Shown here: piece by piece, positions 54,871-64,000 of the stretch | How the letters are laid out: every line of letters begins with the position of its first letter | Position numbering within the stretch: position 1 is the first letter of the stretch | Source: Liquidambar formosana | Lineage: Eukaryota > Streptophyta > Magnoliopsida > Saxifragales > Altingiaceae | Length of the DNA: 64,000 bases | Assembly: GCA_039720395.1 (NCBI GenBank) | Contig: CM077822.1 | Coordinates: 19,975,674 to 20,039,673, forward strand | Direction: 5' to 3' | Program-made: the position numbers and the translations under genes | Notes under the pieces: model-generated | Database searches by the model: none | Seen by the model: the letters and a program-made list of their open reading frames with translations, nothing else | What the model was told of the DNA's origin: nothing

Positions 54871-57538
54871 TCAGCGGTTCCCAGAGCTTCTTTTGCGGCT
54901 CGGCCCAGCTCCGTCACGACCCCCACGAGGTGCTCTAGGAGGGCGCATTGCCGGTGGTGGCTGCATATACAAAATCCATTGCAAAGAGGCTAAGTATGAG
55001 AATAGAGTTGGTTGAAAACCATATATGAGAACTTTTGAATAGGTGGAACACTTACCATGACATCCAAACGAGCTTCCGCCATGGATTTGGCTAAGCTCAT
55101 TCTCACAAGGTCACGCCTCAAACCCTTACTAAGGTCGATGAACTCTTGGGCATACGCCCCAGGCACCTAGGATAATCAATAAGGGTAGAGTTGAAGGTAA
55201 TGCTCAAAGAAAGAAAGAAATACTCATAAAGAGAACTCACCTGTTCTCGATTTGGGTCGATCCTGGGGGACTCATCAAATGCAGGATGAGTGATAGCGGT
55301 CTTGACAAAGTCTGACCCACTGCACAAATCAATGAACCAATTCGGCTGAGGCAAGGGTAGTGACCTATCCCCTTCCATCTCATCTTCCTCAGAGCCAGGG
55401 ACCACTCCTGAGCCCACTGTTGAGCTATGCCCTCGTGCTCGTCGACCCTGCAAGTGTTCACCTATTAAATAGAGTCTCTACCAAAAGAAAAGGCTAGGAG
55501 AATGTTAAAGACTTACCCCCTGAGGAGGGAAGCCTGTCACCCTGGGCCTCATCAGATATTGGAGACAGAAAGTGTCATATGCAATGTCAGGAGAAGTGAA
55601 CTCCTCCGCATCCCAGCCTTTCAAGGCATCCCACAACTCCTCCCCCTCCATTAAGTTAGCATGCCTCATGTTAAGTGGTGGAGGCATTGGAGCCATGGCG
55701 GCATTCACATCACCCATGACTTGGCGTAGGACACGCTCTCCTAGGTACCAATACCTACCCACGGGGCCTTCCAAGAGCACCTTCTTGCCCGTCAGCATCA
55801 ACCTAGGAATGCATCGCTTGGGTAGCATTGGTACCCATATCTTCCAGGGATTCCACTCAATCTGTTCAAAAAAATCCAAAATGAGAAATTGGGAGTAAAA
55901 AAGAAAAGGAAAAGAATGGGGAAAGAATTTCACCATATCGGCAGTAAGGTTTGCTAGGTGAGCTCTAGCAAAGGCGTAATCATGACAATTCGCCGCCCGG
56001 ATGGACACATAACTAGGAGAGTAATTCTTGAGGGTAGGCCATTCAATGGTTTCCTCAGCAAGGGATGGGCGACATAGGTTGAGGTACTCATAGCACCAAA
56101 CCTATAAAAAATTGAAAAAAAAAGTCAAAAAGAAAGATAATATAAGGAAAAAATAAAAAGGAATGAAAGGGAAGTAGCATTACCTCCCAAACAAAGGGCA
56201 TCCCGCCGAAGTCCTTAGTCACACCACGTGACATGTCACACATTGTGCGATACATGGTGGCTAGAGCAGCCCCTCCCCAGTTGAATTTCCTAATCTTGTC
56301 AACATCTTCCATGCTTGCAAGAAGACCCAAAGGGGCTAGGTCGCCCATGCCGGCAAAGAATGTGCAGGAGATCATGTACAAAAGGAATGCCCTTGTAATA
56401 CAATCGGGGCTCGCACCCTCGCTCTCCCTTTGCTTAGCAAACTTGTTGAAAAGCCAAGTGCGTCGCACTGCTTTCTTGATGACCTCGATTTCCATCCCAA
56501 GGTAAGCTAGGAGATAATCCTCATCTGTGTGAGCCTCCTCATAGAACTCCAAGCTTTTGCCTTTAATGCTCAAGCCCGTGATCATGGTGAAGTCCTTGGG
56601 GGTTAGTGTCATCTCCCCAAAGCCAAAATGGAATGTATTAGTGGTGTCCCACCATAGCTCAGACAAGGCTAGCAAAGCTTGCCTATCACATTGGTCATTC
56701 TATAGAGAATCTAGGAATGGGCCAAAACCGGCCTTTTCGACATAGCCCTTGGCAATGGGTTGGAAGTTTTCCATGTTTCGCCACCATTCAATGAGTCCTT
56801 TGACAGAGGACCTAGTGCGCATCTCCTGAAAGTTGGGCTATAGCCATTGAAAATACCTTGAGGGTTAGTTGAAAGAACATAGAAACAATAAACCTACACT
56901 AGCAATTGGTTCCAAATTGTTTTCCAAAAGATGTCAAAAGTTTGTTTTCATTCATGAAATGAATTGCTAATGGATGTTTATGAGTTTACTTGTTCATATG
57001 CCTTAATTTGGCAAGGATTGATCACTTTTTTATCACTTGGGCATTTTATCGAACACTTGGTGGGTGACACCTCCCAAGCCTTGAAACAAAAGAATTTGTG
57101 TAGGGTCAATCCTTGCTAAATCATAGCATATTACTCACATGAGGGTTTACTTGTTGATATACATTGATTTGGTAAAGATTGAACATCTTTATTTCACTTG
57201 GGAATTTTATCGAACACTTGGCGGGTGCCATTTTTCAAGCTTTCAAATGAAAAAAATTTGTGTGTTCAATCCTTGCCAAATCAAGGGATATCACTCAACA
57301 ACCCAAGGGGTATTCAAAAGAAGTAGAAGGGAATGCAATTTCCTCAAAAGAATCAAAAGATTCAAAAGAAAAGTGTTAAGTTGGGTAAACTTACTTCTTG
57401 TTGGGAATGGATGAATGAGAGATGCTTCTCGGGTTCAAGCAACACCCTAGCTTGTGGAGCATCATAGAGTGGTGCCTTGTATGTGCTTTTGACCCCATAG
57501 AATGGATACTTGGTGCTTGAGTCCTTGCTTGATGACAT
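54871..57538 (-). pseudogene. Antisense plant-mobile-domain (PMD) gene, seven exons, one internal stop (B2)
   Basis: Exons on the minus strand: 57538-57395, 56825-56184, 56101-55934, 55861-55517, 55447-55241, 55166-55056 and 54960-54871. All introns have GT/AG ends and every exon length is a multiple of three, giving 568 codons plus stop. Exon 2 has the PMD signature WWDTTNTFHFGFGEMTLTP at residues 107-125, then MITGLSIKG and FNWGGAALATMYRTMC. Exon 4 holds LLEGPVGRYWYLGERVLRQV. The last exon is Pro/Arg/Lys rich. A TAG at codon 90 (56700-56702) is the only break. PMD proteins include Arabidopsis MAIN and MAIL1, needed for silencing of transposons; the role in the element is unknown. D carries a homologue with the same later exon borders. 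Confidence 0.82.
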
Positions 57539-57823
57539 TCTTGATGATGGAGTTGGATTTGGGAAAAATGGGTTTGTTTTGGTTTGATTTCACAAGATGA
57601 TGTGAATTGGTTGTTTTGATTGCTAAATGTGCTTGATTTGTTGTTGTTTGATGTGCATTTGATGTTTGGATTGAATGGTTTTGAAGTAGGAATGAGAGAA
57701 TGAGGGTTGGAGAAGATGGAATGAGAGTTTAGAGAGAGAAACTCTCTAATTTTCGGGTTGGGTGAATGTGAGAATGAGTGGGCAAACATGGGTTTAAAAA
57801 CCCAGAAATTTCTCAATGGTGGC

Positions 57824-57903
57824 CTCGGGTAACCGTCCACCCTTGGACGGTCAGCCGTCTTGCCCTGGACGGTTGACCATCTGAGGGCAGATGGTCACCC
57901 TAG
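57824..57903 (-). promoter_or_regulatory. Palindromic promoter module, B type, three units (antisense PMD promoter)
   Basis: Units ACCGTCC/GGACGGT, GCCGTCT/GGACGGT and ACCATCT/AGATGGT; the last pair shows two compensating changes. It starts CTCGGGTAACC, and the outer right arm is eroded (CACCCTAG). It lies about 285 bp before the PMD ATG; no TATA box is seen at 88 bp, only a TTTTTAAA nearer to the module. Confidence 0.7.
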
Positions 57904-58129
57904 CCCGCTTTGCCCGTTTGCCCCGTTTCGTGCGCTTGCGACCTCTAAACTTCTCCAAATTGACTTTTTGTGCAATCCTTGAGTTATGGGATGAATATAT
58001 CCCTCAAGTTTATCAAGTTTCAATGAAATTTTTGAACCTTGGGTGATTGTATTCGCCCGCATAACGAGGAGGTGCAATAGCCATGATAAATGGCTTTCTC
58101 ATGAAATGAGCTTAGTGTTGAATTGATTG

Positions 58130-59350
58130 ACTTTCAGGTCTTGGAATTCAATTCTCTAGGAGATGATAATGATATCATATCATGTGATAAAGATAATGAA
58201 ATGACTTGCTAGTCATGTGATAAAGATAACTTCACATGAAATGATGATTCATGAGCTATGCTAGTTACGAAGTAACTTGCTATCTTTGTGAAGAGGGCAT
58301 GAAATGCACTTTGTTTTTCAATCAATTGACTTTCAAAATCAATGTTGTATCATGTGTTAAAGATAATTTCACATGAAATGATAAGTAATGAACTTGATTT
58401 TGAGTTGAACGACTCTTAATACATTATCATTTCATGTGATAAAGACAATTTCACATGAAATGCACTTGATTTGGAGTTAAATGACTCCCAGTACATTGTC
58501 ATTCCATGTGATAAGGATGGTTTCACATAAAATGATAAGAAATGAGCTTGATTTTGAACCAATTGACTTGCAATTGGGTCTCATATCATGTGATAAAGAC
58601 AATTTCCCATGAAATGATGATCCATGAGTTATGCAATAACTCCCCGTCTTTGTTACTTCCACAGAAAGTGGCACAATTTCCCATGAAATGACGATTCATG
58701 AGTTATGCAATAACTCCCCGTCTTTGTTACTTCCACAGAAAGTGGCACAATTTCCCATGAAATGACGATCCATGAGTTATGCAATAACTCCCCATCTTTG
58801 TTACTTCCACAGAAAGTGGCACAATTTCCCATGAAATGACGATCCATGAGTTATGCAATAACTCCTCGTCTTTGTTACTTCCACAGAAAGTGGCACAATT
58901 TCCCATGAAATGATCCATGAGTTATGCAATAACTCCCCATCTTTGTTACTTCCACAGAAAGTGGCACAATTCCACATGAAATGACGATTCATGAGTTATG
59001 CAATAACTCCCCGTCTCTGTTACTCCCACAGAAAGTGGCACAATTCCACATGAAATGACGATTCATAAGTTATGCAATAACTCCCCGTCTCTGTTACTCC
59101 CACAGAAAGTGGCACGATGTCACATGAAATGACGATTCATGAGTTATGCAATAACTCCATATCTTTGTTGTTTCCACTGAAAGTGGCATGAAATCATAAT
59201 TTGATGAGTCATGAGTTATGAAATAACTCACCACACTCGTTATCCCCAGTGAGACTAGCATGAAATGCCCTTGGTTTTGAATTGATGGACATTCGATTCA
59301 CCAATAATTCACATAAAATGATGATTTATGAGTTATGAAATAACTCATTT
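58130..59350 (+). repeat. Tandem repeats between PMD gene and 3' LTR (B2), 74-bp array
   Basis: About 7.5 copies of a 74-bp unit lie at 58599-59187, each with ATGAAATGACGATTCATGAG, the palindrome GAGTTATGCAATAACTC, and TTACTTCCACAGAAAGTGG. Flanking 58130-58598 and 59188-59350 hold degenerate relatives built on CATGTGATAAAGA and TTTCACATGAAATG. ORFs of about 60 codons on the minus strand are products of the repeat. Same relative position as the hairpin array of A1. Confidence 0.85.
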
Positions 59351-59430
59351 TGAGAATGCCAATGAGATTGGTAGGGTACCTTGTAATGCACTAGTGCAAC
59401 TAGCTTTGCATCATGAGAAGACCATGTGGA

Positions 59431-59812
59431 TATCACTAATGCAATTAGTGCATGGTAAAGGCATTTGCATGAGCGCACCAACGAATGTTGGCATGCATAG
59501 AAATGCATTCAATTCTTTGCTTCGATGAAATCGTCGCATGCTTGGATATGACGAAGTCTATCCTTATGGTTCTATTTGAGCTTGTTGGTATTAATGAGAT
59601 TAATCCATCAAGCAAGAATGTGTTGTTATATCACTAATGCAATTAGTGCATGGTAAAGGCATTTGCGTGAGCGCACCAACGAATGTTGGTATGCAATCAA
59701 TTATTAGCTTCGATGAAATCGTCACATGCTTGGATATGACGAAGTCTATCCTTTTGGTTCCATTTGAGTTTGTTGGTATTAATGAGATTAATCCATCAAA
59801 CAAAAATGGGTT
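59431..59812 (+). repeat. Direct duplication of ~198 bp (B2, before 3' LTR)
   Basis: 59431-59628 recurs at 59629-59812 with small deletions, including CACTAATGCAATTAGTGCAT, itself an inverted repeat, and GATGAAATCGTC. No coding is evident. The primer purine run (AATGAGGGGCTTC) follows just before 59865. Confidence 0.8.
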
Positions 59813-59864
59813 GTTCTTTGATCATTGGCTCGCAAGTGAAACTTGTTCACCAATGAGGGGCTTC

Positions 59865-61364
59865 TGTCACACCCCATTTTTGTCACCTTAGCTAGGACAT
59901 ATCATTTCATGTAGGATTTTGAGTCCTTTTTGAGTCTAGTCTTTTGCATTGAGTTTCTATGGCATTGAATATCATGTGTATGAATTTTGAAGTGATTTGG
60001 AGTTCATCTCGATGGTCAATAAGAACTTTTGCGACTTAAAGGGCATAATCGTCTTTTAAGCCGTATATTTTCCATTTGACCTTGGAATGGATCCCGAGTC
60101 ATTCTCATGAGTTCATATGAGTATATAGAGTCCATATATAGGTTCAATTTCATGAATTAATGGTTTAAGATCAATTCGGCTCGTAATGGTTCGGGTTGGC
60201 TAAAAGACCCTTTCTTGGTTTGCTCAAATTGACTCATAAGACCCAATCAATTCTCTCTCATTTAACTTCAATTGGGCTTTATTTATGTCCTAAATATGTC
60301 TAGAAAGATCAATTTTCGATTGGGAAAGCATTCGGTTCGACCTTGTGTACAAACCCAGCTTAGCGACGGTGAAGCACCATGGTTAACCACCTTTGTAAAA
60401 CCCAACCATGCACCCATGGTTGAGGATTTTTGTCCTAAAATACTTAAAAATGTGTTCCCCTTCGAAACACGGTCGTTTTGGCTTTTATTTCGTCAAAATC
60501 GGACTTAAATTGAAGATTTTAGGACTTCTGAAGCAAGAAGGAGTCAAAACCGGAGAAAAAATAGAGGACCCTCGGGTAACCGTCCGGGGCTGGACGGTCA
60601 GCCGTCTGGGCCCAGACGGCTAACCATCCAGGCCTAGTTGGTCACCCGAGGAATCCTTCTTTAAGTCAAACTCTGACTCTTCTATCCCTCTTTTGACGGT
60701 TTCCTCCGCCAAAACAACTTGTCTGAGCTTAGGAGTGTGTAGGTTTGAGTTGTTTGAGCACCAAGAGAGTCTCTAATAGCCCTAGGATCATTATTTAATG
60801 AATTAATCCTAGCCATTGGTTTAGGGGGTCAGTTCTCTATATAAAGGACATGATATTCAGCACATAGGGGAGGTTAATTGCACTTTACACTTAGAGAAAG
60901 AGGGAGCTACGAGTTTGGAGAGCTAGAAGGACTTCAAGAGGAGGCTCTTCAACCCCAAGCAAGCAAGGAAACAAGAGGTTTGAAGACAAGGAAGAGTCTA
61001 CAAGAGGTAAGCATGTCTCTTTAATGCTGAAGATGAATTTCTGCTTCTTCTTCTTCTCTTTCTTCTTCTTCTTCTAAGGTAGCTATGGTGCATGCAATTG
61101 CTCTTCTTATGGATGGAATTCAATGTTTATGTGATGTTATATGAATGTTTTTAGGATAGTTCATGGCTTTATATGCTTGATAATCCCTGGTTTGCTAGGG
61201 ATTTGAAAGTATTACTCTTGTTATCCTCTTAAATCATGCATAGTTCACATGTTTAAGTTGCTGTGATTATTATCATGAATTAAGGCTCCTGTTAGTTATA
61301 TATATGATGTGAATGATATTCATGATAATTTGAGCATGTCTTAGAGTCATTTAGTAGGTTTTAT
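59865..61364 (+). repeat. 3' LTR of B2, truncated by copia-like insertion
   Basis: It matches the first ~1.5 kb of the 5' LTR (42121 on) almost base for base and stops at GGTTTTAT, where the copia-like LTR begins. It retains the three-unit module and TATATAAA at 60838. The remainder should lie beyond the window. Confidence 0.9.
60571..60650 (+). promoter_or_regulatory. Palindromic promoter module, B type, three units (B2 3' LTR)
   Basis: 80 bp with units ACCGTCC/GGACGGT, GCCGTCT/AGACGGC and ACCATCC/AGTTGGT inside CTCGGGTAACC and GGTCACCCGAG; 188 bp before the TATA box. It shows the state before the 44-bp loss seen in the 5' LTR. Confidence 0.75.
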
Positions 61365-63002
61365 TGTTAGGATTATGCCTAGAGCCAATCATAGAGATGA
61401 TTGTTTAGGGATTAGGAACAATCATTTGATTTCATTTATGTATGTCACATTTATTATTGATTTAATAAAAGGGCTTATTCTATTATGTTTATATGCATCA
61501 TTTATATTTACATAATATGTCCATGGAGTTAGAGTTGAGAATATGGAATTACAAAGAGTTGTAATTTTGAGACTATAGATATATCTCTGTACTAAACTCC
61601 TAAAGCATTCCTAGTTGAAGGTTCACTATGATGGACAGTAATGAACCATAGGACTAGCACTTGTTAGGCTGACTCTATAGGAGGATAGCTAGTCTCAAGC
61701 TATTTGTGTGGAGACACTACAACCAACAAGTGGGTGCCTATTGCGAGAATAGGTACACTGAATGTGACCAAAGATATGAGATAAACTGAATGGAGTTTTA
61801 TCCTGCCTATCAATCAGTTTCTCATTGTTATAGTGGTACAAGTAATCCTTAGACCTGAGACACCATAGTTGCCTTATGCATGTAGCTTTAGAAGTTTGAT
61901 AACACTAAGTGCAGATCCTATTCAGGGGTTTGCAAAGGTGTTCATTGGCACTACTGCTATGTGTGTGAAGGCATGTGAGTGATCAACAAGGGATCCATCA
62001 CTCTTAGGAAAAGAGAGAGAATGTCTCAATAGCATTCATAATATAACTCATTAAATCCATGGCCATGGTAGGATGAATATGAAAAGAGTTTCATGAGTTC
62101 ATCATGAGTTGATATCTATGAATGAGTATAAAGTAATTGAACTAGGGACTTGACAGACTTCCATGTCCTATTAGTTCAATTGGAGACATTGTGTTGAAGG
62201 AAGGATGTAATTGTAACCTATAAACTATAACAGAAGGGTTCTTTGTAAATGACTATTCACCTCATTAAGGACCACACCATGAGCCATATGCTAGGTGTTA
62301 CTCATGGTTAGTAGAAGCCCTAATTGATATAAGTGAGTTATAATCAATTAGGGAATTGGAAGGAGTTCCAATTAGACCCTAAATGGAAAGAGTTCCATTA
62401 TGGCACGCCTCGTGCTATTCCTACTACTTAATGATGTGAACCCAATGGGTCACACACTGATCATGCAAGAAGGGCTTTAAATCTATGAGAGAAAGGGTTT
62501 AGTGAATAAAGAATAGTTCTTTATAGGCCTATTTGTATTTGATACAATAATATTAATGTGCAATTAAGTGTAATACACATAACCCTATTAGGGTTTCTTC
62601 CCCATGGCCAGCCCCCTTTAGTGGGCTGCCTATATAAGTCACACTTATGTGACATGGCATAATAGGCTTGCACAATAAACCCTAGCCGTCCAGCCCCTTG
62701 GAGGCTCTCTTCTCTCTCTCTCTCTTCTCCACCTCTAGCAACAACATCAAGGAAGAAAGAAAGGACTTGAAGCTCTAGCTAGGTGTGGATACCGTTGGAG
62801 GCAGCACACTTGGGCTGCTCATTCACCACGTCCAATCAAAGCTTGGAGCAAAAGGAGAAGACATTAAAACTGTAAGTGTTCTAAACCCTTCGTAGTTAGG
62901 GTTTGATTTTGTGTTGTATAGTTAGATTCATGGGATTGGGAATCGTAGGAAAAATTTTTATATTCCGCGCTTTGTATTTTCCCTCGTGTTCGATTCCCAA
63001 CA
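61365..63002 (+). repeat. 5' LTR of a Ty1/copia-like element
   Basis: TGTTAGGATTATGCC...CGATTCCCAACA, 1638 bp, followed directly by a GTGGTATCAGAGCC primer site. It is the same family as the solo LTR at 17223-18880 (opposite orientation). The likely target duplication is TTTAT (61360-61364); its partner is outside the window. Confidence 0.88.
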
Positions 63003-64000
63003 GTGGTATCAGAGCCCGGATTATGCATAATACAAAATACAATATGGGCTGGTAATATGGTGTAGTTGAATGATTCAAAAATCTGGAAAATTTTTTCTGC
63101 ATAATTGGTTTTCCTCACCTGGCTGAACCTAGGGTTTGGAACCCTAGGTCAATTCTCTTCTAGCTCCTCTTCTAATTGATGGTTAAGTGTATCCCATGGA
63201 TGCAATAGTTTGCATAGGGTTTGAGTTTGGAGAAGAAGAATAGGAAACTAGGGTTTTATAAAACTGTTATGAACAGTTTTCATGGTAGCATGAAAAACCG
63301 TCATCTTGTTTGCATGCCGAATTCAGAGTTCTTCTCCAAAATTTTCGAGCCATATATGGTTAGAAAGCTCTTCGAATAAGCTTATCAACCCAACAAACGG
63401 TGCGTCAATCCGAGTTCTGTAGTGAAAGTTATGAATTTTTTACTACAGGCGGTCTGGAAAGGACAGTTTTGCTCGGGAATGATGCAATAGCCACAACTTT
63501 GAGTTATTGATGGAGATCAATAGGCATGGCAATGGTTTCCACCACTTGGGTTATGTTCTAGGACATGGGTAGGGAAAGGTGTCCCAAGCATTTAGATGCA
63601 TCATAATTGGATTAAGATGCTAGAACAGAAGGAAGAAGGAGAAGAACACCATGGAGGCTGAATCTGGGTTTTAGAACCCTAAGGTTCTTGCAATTAATTC
63701 TAATTAAAGCTGCCTGTATTTATGATGGAAGATCATTGTAGGATCATTATATATCATGTGTATATGATTTTCTTTAAGTTTTCAAAAAGGTTTGATGGAA
63801 AAAGATTCAAAAAGTTTGAAAATTTTTCATGAAACAGCATAGCAGAGTTTCTCTGCAGAAAAGTCATCAATGGAGTTTTGATTAGAACTTGAGTTAGGGA
63901 ACTTCCAAAATTGCATGAAACCAATTGCATTAGTTTCCTAAGACATGTAAGATACTGGGAAAATTCGTTTGGTAGCCTAATTCATTCATCTTGCTGGGTT
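63003..64000 (+). mobile_element. Start of the copia-like internal region (primer site and leader)
   Basis: TGGTATCAGAGC at 63004-63015 is the usual initiator-Met tRNA primer site. In the remaining 985 bp I find no gag-like frame on the plus strand and no motif; minus-strand ORFs at 62864-63118 straddle the LTR edge and are chance. The element may have a long leader or be non-autonomous. Confidence 0.75.

Larger units (their letters stand above)
42121..61364 (+). mobile_element. Element B2: near-complete Tat retrotransposon
   Basis: 5' LTR 42121-45090, primer site 45094-45111, leader, gag-pro 45771-49164, intron 49165-49333, pol 49334-52712, convergent spacer, antisense DUF7745-like gene 54379-53081, antisense PMD gene 57538-54871, tandem repeats, primer purine run before 59865, and 3' LTR from 59865 cut at 61364 by a copia-like insertion. 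The two LTRs are nearly identical apart from a 44-bp deletion in the palindromic module of the 5' LTR, which points to recent insertion. Four breaks in gag-pro-pol make it non-autonomous now. Confidence 0.9.

Noticed and set aside
58477..58992. Series of minus-strand ORFs of 63-65 codons
   Set aside because: They are the same 74-bp repeat read in frame-shifting copies; the repeat length is not a multiple of three.
58599..59187. CRISPR-like array
   Set aside because: There are no unique spacers: the whole 74-bp unit repeats, and the context is a plant retrotransposon.
1..64000. tRNA, rRNA or host coding genes
   Set aside because: Every stretch could be assigned to an LTR, leader, element gene or repeat; no host-like exon set, tRNA-like cloverleaf or rRNA segment was recognised by eye.

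Overview
This is plant nuclear DNA, most likely from a eudicot, made entirely of nested LTR retrotransposons. I see no host gene. Almost everything belongs to one group of Ty3/gypsy elements of the Tat (Ogre/Retand-like) clade. The evidence is LTRs of 2.6-3.3 kb running TGTCACACC...TTCACA, a primer-binding site reading TGGCGACTCC(A/G)CTGGGGA, a gag-pro frame joined to pol by a short intron, a pol with a second RNase H domain between RT/RNase H and integrase, and extra genes on the opposite strand downstream of pol. Two insertions are of a Ty1/copia-like family with 1.6-kb LTRs and a TGGTATCAGAGC primer site.

Layout. Element D (minus strand, 1-29760, 3' end outside the window) has its 5' LTR at 26498-29760, broken gag-pro-pol down to 3449, then two antisense genes at 1803-3068 and 40-1310. 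D is split by four insertions with matching 5-bp target duplications: solo LTR S1 (5098-7801, AGGGG), element A1 (8062-15999, AGTAC), a copia-like solo LTR (17223-18880, GGCAT) and solo LTR S2 (20003-22587, CCCTG). At 29761-30355 lies a scrap of an older plus-strand element (E0). Element A0 (30356-38439, plus) has LTR, leader, gag-pro and the start of pol. It is cut by B1 (38440-42120, LTR plus leader), which is cut by B2 (42121-61364), the most complete copy: 5' LTR, gag-pro, intron, pol, antisense DUF7745-like gene, antisense seven-exon plant-mobile-domain (PMD) gene, tandem repeats and a 3' LTR broken by a copia-like element that runs off the end.

How the parts fit. Each Tat element has a sense unit (LTR promoter, gag-pro-pol) and convergent antisense genes with their own promoters. 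The most striking signal is a GC-rich palindromic module found ten times: once in most Tat LTR promoters and once in front of every antisense gene start in the window. It is built of 22-bp units (7-bp arm, 6-bp spacer, 7-bp arm, 2-bp joint) inside an outer CTCGGGT(A/G)ACC...GGTCACCCGAG repeat, in sizes of about 36, 58 and 80 bp. Arm sequence differs between subfamilies, but LTR and antisense-promoter copies match within elements D and B2. The module lies exactly 88 bp from the TATA box in all three DUF7745-like promoters and 188-199 bp from it in the LTRs. I infer a shared, co-evolving regulator site, possibly bound by an element-encoded antisense protein. A second unusual structure is the A1 array at 11.9-13.3 kb: hairpins with a mostly 7-nt loop whose arms change in compensating pairs.
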